From Emergomyces orientalis (Eukaryota > Ascomycota > Eurotiomycetes > Onygenales > Ajellomycetaceae): a stretch of DNA of 64,000 nucleotides. The DNA is taken from assembly GCA_002110485.1 (NCBI GenBank), contig MOWL01000025.1:682001-746000 (forward strand), given 5' to 3'. Under the pieces are notes generated by a model. It saw nothing but the letters and a program-made list of their open reading frames with translations, ran no database searches and was not told the DNA's origin. Shown in pieces: positions 12,309 to 21,755 of this stretch. Both the position numbers and the translations under genes were made by a program. How positions within the stretch are numbered: the first letter of the stretch is position 1; each line of letters begins with the position of its first letter.

Positions 12309-13297
12309 GAGTAATGATATCTTTTTTTCATTTTTCTTTGTTAATTGCTAAATTTTTTCTTTTCTCTGATATTTCTTTATTCCACCATGGTTTAGAGTAC
12401 TCTGATAGAACTTTTTTTGGAATATTATCATTAATACTTTCTAGAATTATATTTGTAATTATTTCTGTTTTTTCTTCAAGTATTTGATTTGTAATTTCCT
12501 GATCTTTATTTTAAATCAGTTCATTTTTCTTTTTCTCTTTTAATATCTCAATTTTTTTCTCAACTTCATTCCAATCTGCTTTTTCAAAGTTATATTGATT
12601 AAATAGTAGAGGATTTTCAATCATATTCTCTCTATCTAATATAATATTAAATTGAATAAGCTCATGATATGAACCTGATGTTTCTTTTTCATTAATATAT
12701 CATTCAAATAGTTTGTTTTTCATTAAATTGTTTGATATTAATGTTAAATCAATTATTGAATGATTCTGTATATTATTTCTAAAGAAAGTTTGTCTATCAG
12801 TTTCATTAATTATATGAAGTTTATTAACTAGAAAGTATTCAACAAGTTCCTCTGCTCTTATTGATTGTCTGCATTCAGAATTCCATAAAATATGATGAGC
12901 ATTGAAATCACCTGCAATTATAGAGTTTTTTGCAGGAGTTTGATTCATAAAACCTCTATTAATTGTCCAGTTATTGTTGTTTTCTTCAAGAGATTTTTCA
13001 TTATATATATTTATAATTTGAATTGTTTCAAATTCATTATATGTATCTATAATATCTTCTATTAAAATGTCAGAGTCAGAGATTAAATCATTTCTCAAAT
13101 TAATTTGAAATCTTGATTTCTTTCTTGCATAAATTGCAACTCTGACTCTAATGTTTTTGTTTTCAGGTAGAAGACAGTAATAGCTAGAATGTGAAATTAT
13201 ATATTTCTGTGCTGCATCAATTTTTGATTCTTGAAATAGAACAAAGTCTATTTCCTGTTCAAATGCAATTTGAAGACAGGAATACATACAATTTTCA
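12295..13297 (-). mobile_element. LINE D, 5' part (APE-type endonuclease)
   Basis: The 5' part of LINE D. The main open stretch (12,700-13,287) is an apurinic-type endonuclease domain: FVLFQES near the start, then IAGDFNAHH and HSIIDLTLIS toward the end, the usual order for LINE EN domains. It continues past a TGA at a Trp position and a TAA (ELI, stop, NKD) where B has Trp, through SKPWWNKEI, to the 14-bp site where B was inserted. The 5' end is truncated exactly at the 13-bp target duplication, so the first residues of EN and any ORF1 are missing. It is not functional. Confidence 0.85.
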
Positions 13298-13310
13298 TAC
13301 TGATTTTATA
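13298..13310. repeat. Target-site duplication of LINE D, right copy
   Basis: TACTGATTTTATA, identical to 5388-5400, marking where LINE D entered the copia relic. Confidence 0.85.
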
Positions 13311-15405
13311 TTCATTGATGACAGAGTCAATAGTGAGTCATTCACAGCATTTACAGATCAAAAATCATCATTAGACATGACAAATTGAATTAAATCTCAG
13401 ATTTGTAGAGACTTTTCAATAACATAGATATCTTTCTCATTCAAAACAGCAGTGAAGCTGACCATTCAATCAGAAGAGATCATAATAATCAAATGAGCTT
13501 CTTTATATATTAATTGCTTGAACATATAGCTCTTGCAGACTAATTTATTGAGGCTCATGATATTTGCTTCTAATTCAGAGGCAAATTGCACACCTTCCAG
13601 GCACATATCTGCCTCATCAACCGCCAGTTCAACCATATCAACGGCCGCAGCTGGAACAATGATCCCATCCGCCATTTTCAATTTAACATTGAAGCTCATT
13701 GAATGGCATTTAACAAGCTTCTTGCATGATGTTGTGTGAGCACCAGATCTTGAGTTCAGAACTCACTCATTCACAATATCATCATCACAGACAATTTCAT
13801 GAGCATGAAACACCTTCTCAACTGTACTGTGTACAGAAGCAGAGTCATTATCAGAGCTTTTGAAAGAATTCTCATTATTAATTTTCTTTTTATTCTTCTT
13901 GATGCCACCACATCTTTTTTCATTAGAATAATCTGACAGACACTGCTCTGAGTGTTTTTTTCAACAGCTTTTCTCATTATGGCCCACAATCTCACAATGT
14001 GAGCATTTTAATCTGTCTGATGCAGATGAAGCAGAGCTCTCATCTGCATCATCTGTACTGTTCACATTATTTACAGACGCCTTTGTGTTCTTTGAAGAAG
14101 AGGAACTGCCATCAGAGAGCAATCAAAGCAGAATATCATGACATAGATTCACAAAATCATTTTTCAGAAGAGTATCTTCATCACTCTTTTCAATATCATT
14201 CATTCTATTTTGTATGAAATTGATCCATCTACTGTGAATCTCTGCAAGCAATCAATTAAAGAAGACAGAATCTATCGTGGGCAACGCCCACGCTCCCTAG
14301 TACGTTCGCTATATTATATATTCGCCTATATAATCTTATCGCTATAGCTTCGTACGTACCTACCTAGCTATAGCATTACCCTTACCTTCCGCAGAGCATA
14401 CGTGCCTACCTACTATATCATTTATCATTCCTTCCGCATGCGGAAGATGCCTGTATTTAGTTATTTATATTCTTCCGCTGATTAGCAGTGAAAGATGAAG
14501 AATCAGACATTCTTTTACTACTATTTTGACATATACATTCTATCGCACGTAGCAGAATCTAGCATATAAAAATCTAATCACTTATATTCAGTTTGTATGG
14601 CTAAGAGATGCTCAATAAACACACAATCTGATCTGCAAGACTCAGCTGTCATACTCAGAAACTCATTGAAAAGATGAAATCAGTAAACTACACAGTGTTT
14701 AGCAAGGTTCTTCTCTACTATGAATCACAGTATATAGACAGACAATTGATTCTTCTTCAGTATAGTAAAATGAGTTCTAGTCTGTGCAGAAATCACTGAT
14801 CATATATAATTATGCAGTCAGCTATTCTGCTCTTTTCAGAGCTTCACAATGTTCTCACTGACTCTCTCAGGCAGGGTCAGCTTCTTATTTAATAAAATAT
14901 CATCTGTTTTTGAATTTTTTGCTGTAAGAAGAATCTCATCTCTTCACATAAAATAGTTCATGAAGCTCAGCAGCAGAACTGGCTTTTCAAGAAGCTTAAT
15001 TATAAGTTGAAACTTCTTAATGGTCTTCAAATAAGCTGTCATATTGGCACCTGCGAGCTCCCCTGCATCAGCATCAGTCTTAATCTGTGCTGTTTCATTC
15101 TTCAATCTCACAATCTCCAACCTCGCCCGGGTCTCAGTGCTCAAGGAGTCATCATGCTCAACCTGAGCCTTCTGAATGGGTTCATCGCGATCTGAGCCTG
15201 TATCCGACATATTCAACATTGGATCTTCAAAATCAGCACTTGACTCCTTCAAAGGAGCTCTTGCGGGCAATTTACAGGCTGTAATGGGGGTTGGAAAGGG
15301 CTTGTTTTCAATATTCTCCAGCGTACATTCCGCTTGCCTAGTCAGCTTATTTTCCCTTGTAAGATCAGGACTGTTGCCTGACCATAAGTTCACCATGAGA
15401 GGCAA
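13298..15405 (-). pseudogene. Ty1/copia retrotransposon relic (gag, protease)
   Basis: This is a degenerate copia polyprotein on the minus strand. A gag-like open stretch starts at 15,405 (ATG) and runs to 14,944, ending in LLLSFMNYFM before a TGA. Further on, around 13,940-14,000, is a CCHC zinc knuckle, CSHCEIVGHNEKSC, followed by TGA then KKH (CW.KH in relatives). Around 13,550-13,770 is an aspartic-protease-like block: TGA, then VLNSRSGAHTT (W.LDSGA in the family; the catalytic Asp now reads Asn and Thr is lost), a MADG motif and SELEANIMSLNKL. The frame then leads to the pre-integrase domain split by LINE D. Most stops are TGA. No clear LTRs or primer site were found. It is dead: the active-site Asp is gone and there are many stops. 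Confidence 0.7.
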
Positions 15406-15598
15406 GAACTAGCTGTATAAGAGAAATAGATAGCAGTAACACAGTGTACTAAACAGAGGGCCTCATAACCTCATAGAGTGCATCAAGCCTATCATATTGA
15501 ACTACCTAACTAGCTAAAATATATATGTGTGTGTGGGGCATGTGACCCGGGTAGCCCTAGTATCACCTAACACATCCTGCCAACAGATACTGCATGTG

Positions 15599-15844
15599 TG
15601 TGGGATGGTTGAATCTGTAGCGGCCGCCGCCTCGGTGGCGTTGCCTAAGCGACCGCCCCCCCCCCGCACGTGATTCATGTACGCATAAACATTGCTAGCT
15701 AGTTTCCCTCACAATAGAGAGTTCAACCATCCCACAGAATCTTCTATATTCGGATCGGCTAGCTACGTATTATTATATACAGGACAGGATCACGTGCAGG
15801 CGGGGCGATCGCTAGGGCAACGCCACCGAGGCGGCCACCGCTAC
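15599..15844. mobile_element. GC-rich palindromic element(s), MITE-like
   Basis: Two overlapping inverted repeats. The inner-left 15-mer TGTGGGATGGTTGAA (15,599-15,613) has a perfect inverted copy at 15,722-15,736. A GC-rich arm (15,617-15,675) recurs inverted and imperfect at 15,787-15,844, both containing CTCGGTGGCGTTGCC-type sequence and a CACGTG. The outer arm is flanked by TA on both sides, which fits a Tc1/mariner-type non-autonomous element; the inner pair begins TGT and ends ACA, so an LTR is also possible. No coding capacity is seen. The GC-richness stands out sharply from the AT-rich surroundings. Confidence 0.6.
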
Positions 15845-17470
15845 AATGTGCTATGACATCAGGATGACAACTTGGGATGAAAATGTGCTTATTCTAATAC
15901 CTATGAAGCTAGGAAGTAAACAATTAGGCAATAAAAACAAGGACGAAAAGACAGGCGCTGGTAATGATAAGGATGCTAGTCTTACTCTCCCCTGGAACCC
16001 CTCTGTCAGTTACAGATCATAGGACACAGCCCCTCCTAGTCTCTTTGATTATATATCATGGGCACTGTCCTGTTTTGATTGACACTATGAGAGGTCGCAC
16101 TGTCGCCAAGGTCTAGACTATTCCAGGACATGAGAAATCTTCAGCTCTGTCTCTGTGAGCCGGCTGTCTGATCTATTCATGGGGGAATCATGAGAAGGCC
16201 TCAACTTGAGTTTGTTGCCTGCTAGGTTGCCAGGCACATCTAGCTCTTGATTCCACCTTGCTAGGTCTGGCCATTCAATGTTGTTCAACTCCATCCTGAC
16301 TATTATCTGCTGTTGATTTAATATCTTGCCCAAGAGGAAATCTTTCAACTTAAATAGAAGAACTTCTGTGCTATGATATAAAATAGAGAATTCTGAAACT
16401 TGTCTAATTTGTCAGTATGTGGGTCAAAGCATTCACCTGGTCACTCAGACGCCTTCTTCACATACTCAATACCCAATTTCAGACATGTTGTTGAACAAGC
16501 ATCTATGATCAACACAGAATCATACTGTCTGAAGAAGCCTTTTGTCTTCACAATGTAAAATAGTCAAGATCTGGATGACTGTATTACCCACTAAATCTGG
16601 GCTAAGATAGGCAGTTGTTAAATTTGAAGATCTGTTTACTTCTTTCACATAAAACACAGCTATATAGCAGGTATACAGTATGCTAACTAAGGAAAAGCTG
16701 CCAAAACCCAGTTACAGTGGTTGAAAATCAACTAGACACAAAAGAACCAATAGAAACATGTTGAATACTCTCTAGCCCTGCACAATCACACATCCTTTCT
16801 GTTCCCACTGTACCCTCCTCCTGGTAATACCTGGTGACAGAGGTGGGATTCTCTCAGTAGGAATGGTCCCTACACATTCAGTGCTTACTTACACAGGCCT
16901 TCCATGGACGGCGCATTATCACTACGCCATCCACCCCGCCCCTCATACACTGCAGGCGTACATGGAAGAGGAAAGCATCACCGAACACGTCAATTACCGT
17001 GTATGGTTGCTTTATTGGCTTCATCTAAGCCCCTGAAAATTCTTACATCTCAATTTTGCGCATGCAAGCAAATTTTCCAACTCGAGGTATTTGACAAATA
17101 GCATAACTTACGTACGGCCTTACGCGCCCCAGATCATCGTATGCCACCTTCCCCGCCTTCCCCGCCTCCAGCTGTAAACTTTTTGGCTGCCGCCCACAGG
17201 ACGATGGGAGGGGAAATTCAAGGGCAACCCCTAATGTTCCTTCTGATGACAGGACATCGCCTGGTTCCTCAACTTGAATACTATCACCATTCTTCTTAAA
17301 CGCCCTCCACATACCGCTAGATTATTGGGTAAAAAACCAGAAATGATGTGCGTGTACTTGTGAAAGATGAAGAAACTAGGTCGGTGGAAATGCAGTTACC
17401 ACGCTATGCCTAATGTTAGTGTCCGTAGAAATTGCGCAGATAGGCCTTTGCCTCTATTTTGAGCCAGCGA
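15845..17470. other. Gene-free region
   Basis: Only short ORFs without recognisable motifs. It has mixed base composition and probably holds degraded repeats. Nothing supportable was found. Confidence 0.5.
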
Positions 17471-17495
17471 ACACAGGCCAAGGGCTCCCCTAATT

Positions 17496-17504
17496 CATAT
17501 AAAT
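17496..17504 (+). promoter_or_regulatory. Possible TATA box for the 17,671 gene
   Basis: CATATAAAT followed by a CT-rich stretch (17,519-17,550), 167 bases before the ATG at 17,671. This arrangement is common in fungal promoters. It is inferred from sequence only. Confidence 0.4.
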
Positions 17505-17670
17505 GTGTATATCCGACGCCTTCTTGACTTCTCCTTCTCCTGCTCTCATCAACCCAAACATTCCAAGAATTCAACTAATCTTGCCAGAAAAATAAGACTC
17601 CTCAGCCCTAAAACGTTTCTTCTCTTTAGCAAAGATTAAACTCCCCTGCCCACGATCTGAAGAACACAAC

Positions 17671-18072
17671 ATGGTTTCCACCGTTCCCCTTTATGTTGCT
17701 ATCTACGATAACCCAGGCATCAATCACTGGAGCCTGTTCATCGACGCAAAAGAAGAGGCCAACAAGACCATCATCCATCTTCTCGGTGCCCGTCAGAAAT
17801 ATTTCTGTGATGTGCGAACACCATCAGACGCACGCATTTCGAATTCTCTTATCGAGATTTGCACCCTCGGCGAAATAGATGCGACCAAAATCGAAGCTGT
17901 GAAAAACATCGCATGGGATACGCCGGTCCACAACGAGAAGTCTGACTATAGTTGCCAGGATTTTGTTCTTGATATTTTGGAGAGACTGGAAGAGGACGAG
18001 ATTATCGATGTGAGCGGCGATTACAAGAAAAACCAGGATGCTCTCAAGGCGAAACGGGAATCGTGGCAGTAA
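17671..18072 (+). CDS. Small conserved-looking hypothetical protein
   Basis: An intact single-exon ORF of 133 residues with an in-context ATG, a TATA-like site upstream and normal codon use, set among repeats. I recognise no named family. Visible features are an N-terminal beta-like stretch (VPLYVAIY), a NHWSLFID segment around residues 18-25, and a late SDYSCQDFVLDILERLEEDEIID segment (about 90-112). A His near the start and a Cys in the S-C-Q-D motif recall small papain-like or NlpC/P60-like folds (His and Cys in a swapped order), but that is speculation. The C-terminus is charged and probably helical. No signal peptide or membrane segment is seen. It is tail-to-tail with the APH-like gene at 18,264, with 191 bases between the stops. 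Confidence 0.7.
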   Translation: MVSTVPLYVAIYDNPGINHWSLFIDAKEEANKTIIHLLGARQKYFCDVRTPSDARISNSLIEICTLGEIDATKIEAVKNIAWDTPVHNEKSDYSCQDFVLDILERLEEDEIIDVSGDYKKNQDALKAKRESWQ

Positions 18073-18263
18073 GAGAGGTTTGGCTGAAAAAGAACTTGTC
18101 GGTTTTTTTGAGAATCTGGGGGTGATGGGAAAGGGTCCGTTGGGAGTTCTGTTTGTGATATAGGCGTGTCAAGTCGTTGTGAATCTAGAGATGGTAAAGG
18201 GTCCGTTGGGGATTCTGTTTGTAATAGGATTATAGGTTATAGGCATGACAAATTCCCGCAAAT

Positions 18264-19607
18264 TCATCGAACTATATCTGTCCTCCAACTCCACAAAAGG
18301 TTACCCCAAAGTCGGTCAACTAACCAACGCACGGGATATCGCAAGGGGGAAATGCAGTCTGGTACATAAAGATACCAATCATCATCATGATCAATACTCT
18401 GCCCATTCGACAACGTCGTGCATTCATAATATTCCGGATAGAAGCCACCATCTTCCCAATCGATAATTCCAGTCACAGTATAAGCATCAGCGTTTTCTGA
18501 ATTCTGTTTTACCATAATGTTAGTTTTTTTCAAATCACCATGCGTAAACACTGATCCTTCTAGAGTTTTGTTTTCGTCCTCTAAGAAGGAGTGCAGCAAC
18601 CTGACGTAGCAGGGACTGGCACGATGCTTTGCAGAGAATTGCAGCTCATCAAATCTTCTTGCCGTAGTGACACCTTTGTATGCAAAAACTTCCAAGATAC
18701 GGTAATCTTTGACCCCTTCCCCACCCACGCCTCCAAGCTCAGATCCGTCATCTTGCCGTAGACTTCTGACTCGACAGAATATCTGGTCCAGCTGCTGCTG
18801 TAGGGATGATTTTGCTTCGTGGGATAAGCCCGCCCACACCTTGTCAAGAGTGGTGCCCGGGATATATGACATGAACATAGCACGGAGATTCCCGAGTTTG
18901 ATCAGACCATGAGTCCTGGGAATCGGCAGATCAGAGGCGCGGTCAGCAAGGTATTGGAGATTGTGGTATTCAGTGAGATCTCTGCTGTGGGGGAAAACTT
19001 TGAGCGCGATCTCGTCGCTGCATTTGACCACAACCCCTCTAATGCTGAGATCGAAGAGCCTCTCAGAATTCAAAATCAGCGTTTTCAACGATTCTGCAAG
19101 AGACGTTTCATCAGAATAGCCATTTGCCCCGGGGTACTTTTGGAGAAGTGCCGAAGCCTGCTCGGATAGCGGGTAAATGACACTGGCAGTGTCAATGGGG
19201 TCAAGCTTTTCGTGGAGCCAGTCGCGACTTGGTTGCTTTGACTGCTGTTGTTCAGGAGCCTTTATTTCTTCCTTTGGCTCCGGCATCGCCCATCTGTATC
19301 TGCGAGCGTAGTCCGATGGGAAACGATCAAGCAAGTCGATTTCGGGGTCATTAATAACCTCATCATAAAGACCGTTTATAGTTCGGAGATTGTAGTGACC
19401 GGCCTCAGTGAGTTTCCGATACTGAGCCCTGCGATGGGCACGCATATATTTGACTCCAACAACCGATAGAAGGTCTGCGGCGGGGTCTTTTTCAAGCGCT
19501 TCCTGGAAGGCTTGCATTAAATCTCGGTTCATTTGCACAGCGTCGGACTTGTCAAGCGGCTGGAGCCTGAGGGGAAGGACATTTTGGTCCTTCAAGACTG
19601 CGGCCAT
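18264..19607 (-). CDS. Aminoglycoside-phosphotransferase-fold (APH) kinase-like protein
   Basis: A single-exon protein of 447 residues. The C-terminal half has the APH/choline-kinase-like signature: VFTHGDLKKTNIMV (catalytic loop; His-Gly-Asp in place of the protein-kinase HRD), then VTGIIDWEDGGFYPEYYE (the DFG-equivalent metal-binding Asp and the typical W after it). Upstream, RGVVVKCSDEIALKVFPHSRDLTEYHNLQYL provides the candidate ATP-binding Lys and helix-C Glu, and MFMSYIPGTTLDKVW is the hinge region. The N-terminal ~150 residues are helical and charged and not recognised. Fungi of this type carry many such proteins; their substrates are mostly unknown, so no reaction is claimed. The gene is bounded on its 5' side by LINE debris (from about 19,760), so its promoter is short. 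The ORF is intact with no frameshift. Confidence 0.85.
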   Translation of the reverse strand: MAAVLKDQNVLPLRLQPLDKSDAVQMNRDLMQAFQEALEKDPAADLLSVVGVKYMRAHRRAQYRKLTEAGHYNLRTINGLYDEVINDPEIDLLDRFPSDYARRYRWAMPEPKEEIKAPEQQQSKQPSRDWLHEKLDPIDTASVIYPLSEQASALLQKYPGANGYSDETSLAESLKTLILNSERLFDLSIRGVVVKCSDEIALKVFPHSRDLTEYHNLQYLADRASDLPIPRTHGLIKLGNLRAMFMSYIPGTTLDKVWAGLSHEAKSSLQQQLDQIFCRVRSLRQDDGSELGGVGGEGVKDYRILEVFAYKGVTTARRFDELQFSAKHRASPCYVRLLHSFLEDENKTLEGSVFTHGDLKKTNIMVKQNSENADAYTVTGIIDWEDGGFYPEYYECTTLSNGQSIDHDDDWYLYVPDCISPLRYPVRWLVDRLWGNLLWSWRTDIVR

Positions 19608-19759
19608 TGTTTATTTAGGTCAAGATACTGCGCTGGCTGGAAATATTGTGATGTAAACCGGTACTATTCTCGGTGGGCGTGTTTCCAGTTGAGAAGTTTG
19701 GGATAGGATGGGACAGGATATTTTAATTACGCCCGGAGGGACTAACCCTATAGGGCACT

Positions 19760-20280
19760 AATGCGCTAATTACATAATAATTACATAATCACTCCCGACG
19801 ATTCAGCTTGAACTCAAGATATTATGTGTACTTGATGTTTGGGTTCTTTGGTGGATGTTGTAGGGGTTCCCCTGGTGTTGGCCGGTAGATGATCTTGAAG
19901 GTTATCTTCTCCAAGTGTGCAGGGTCCTATCTTTGGCGACTGCAGCGATGTCTACCTGAGAAGAGAAGCAGTGAAAAGAGAAAAGAGGGAGGAGGGGGGG
20001 GGAGGAGGGGGATAATAAGTATGAATACTTCATTATTCGCTGTGTTAGTTTGCCTCGAATTCCTGCTCCAGTCTTCCTGTTGCAATTGCATATTTGATTA
20101 CTGCGTGGACCGCCTTCATATCTGGTTGCCATCGATCCGGGTCTGACCGGGCTTTTCCTTCTAAGAAGAAGGATAGGTTTCCTCGCCTTGTCTCTGTGCA
20201 TTGGTTCATGCCATCTCCCATCGCTGTCCATTTTGTGCATCGAAATAGAAAGTGTTGCACTGTCTCGCTCGCGTAATAGG
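19760..20280 (-). mobile_element. LINE fragment, C-terminal end and 3' UTR
   Basis: A 5'-truncated piece of a GC-richer LINE. The minus-strand frame (20,280 to 20,045) reads YYASETVQHFLFRCTKW and then GKARSDPDRWQPDMKAV, ending ATGRLEQEFEAN and stop; this is the ETV.HFLF.C type of tail found after RNase H in fungal LINEs. A purine/pyrimidine-rich strand bias (19,970-20,010) and probable 3' UTR follow. The 3' limit near 19,760, at an ATTACATAATAATTACATAAT motif, is inferred. It abuts an opposite-strand LINE fragment head to head. Confidence 0.7.
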
Positions 20281-21356
20281 GGAGACTGGAGCCCTGAGGC
20301 AGGCCTGAGTGGCTCAGGCCCTGGGCAGGCTCTGGTGCTAAAGGCATATGAGGCTGTCCAGCAGCTGAGGAATAGGGGCAAGGATGTCTCCATCTGCTGG
20401 GTTCCAGGTCACCATGGAGTTCAGGGCAATGAGGAGGCAGATATGGCAGCTAAGAGAGCTGCTACAAGACCCTTAAGCCTCAAGTACCCTGGAATCTCTC
20501 TAGCCCATGTCAATAGAGCCAGCGCAGAGGCTGTCAGGTTGAAAAGAAAAAGCTGGCTTACCAGAGCTTTGATTGCTAGGACTCAGAGGGGGCTCAGAAG
20601 TCGATCTTACCTGCCCCTCAAGGGATGGAAACTGGATCCAGAGGCTGCCCAGGCTCCCAAGAAGGTGGCAAGGCTTTACTACCAGTTCAAGACTGGGCAT
20701 ACCTCTATTGGGGCCTACCTGCACCGGATAAGAGCTCAGGAATCATCAAGGTGTGGAGAATGCTTTGAGGGACAGGAAACTGTGGCTCACCTGCTGTTTC
20801 ACTGCCGCCAGTGGAGGAGACAGAGTGAGGCCTTGTACAAGGCCCTGGACAAGGCCCTGGACAAGGCAGGGGTAGCCCAGCCCAGGCCTGAGGAGGAAGC
20901 CCCTGAAGCCCGCCTTCTAGCAGCCCTAGCGGCTACCAAGGCTCTGCTGGAGTTCATAGGGGCTATTAGGGCTCGGTGGATTAAGGATCAGGAAGTAGAG
21001 GAGGCTGAACAAGGGGATAACTGGGATTATCGAGCGGGGAATAGAGGCTATGGATGAGGAAGAGCGGGTGGGGGAAAGGTAGTAGATGGGGGGCTGCCAG
21101 CCATTATGAGCAGGTAGAGCCCTAATGTTTGTGGTCAAAAGAAGGGGGGGTAGGGCTATAAGGCCTCCATGGAGCCCCTGAAGCACCCTGTGCAGTTAGG
21201 CAGTCAAGGGTGAGAAATATGCTGTGGTTAATTTTCTGTTTTGGAACCAGTTAGGGGTTATTAAGGGGTTTATCCCTGAATTCTCAATTTACTCGCGTCT
21301 GTCATAGCCAAAGGCTGGGTATAGACTTTAAATATGATTAATAATAATAATAATAA
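20281..21356 (+). mobile_element. LINE fragment with RNase H end and (TAA)n tail
   Basis: The frame is open to 21,057. It begins inside RNase H (LKAYEAVQQLRNRGKDVSICWVPGHHGVQGNEEADMAAKRAA, described here in parts: the WVPGH and NEEAD catalytic-end motifs are intact at about 20,395-20,460). It then has a Cys/His tail (CGECFEG, ETVAHLLFHC) and a short in-frame duplication of LDKA (20,846-20,872). It ends in a TAA microsatellite tail (about 21,339-21,356). The 5' truncation is at about 20,281. It is codon-rich in GC and has no internal stops over 250 codons, so it is younger or less mutated than the AT-rich LINEs. Confidence 0.8.
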
Positions 21357-21755
21357 GGAACACGCCCAGGGGAATATTGAGAGAGGGAATATTGGCAGAG
21401 GGATCGCACAAGAGATAGCAGTCTCACAAAATCGGCAGTAAAGGGGACCATTAGCGTAGACGGGGGCTGAAGGCCACTTCGCTTAGGTCGGCGTAGTCAC
21501 GTGAGGAGCTATGATACGTGTACCATGGGAATTGGGTGCAAGCATGCCATGCTCCATCTTCCATCAAATACAGATCATTTTGCCAGCAGAATGGGTAAGT
21601 AGCATCGATCTCTTTGTGACTTGGTCTCTGACAGTTGGAATTCATCGTAACCTCACAAGCCAAGCCCCCAGAAACCCTCTCGCATAGAGAGAGCCGCGAG
21701 CTGTGCAAAACCATCGAGTTGATATACGCGCGATTGATTCTTGCAGAGGACATCA
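21357..21755. other. Gene-free gap
   Basis: No coding frame can be supported on either strand; it is the flank between the LINE tail and the BTB remnant. Confidence 0.4.
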
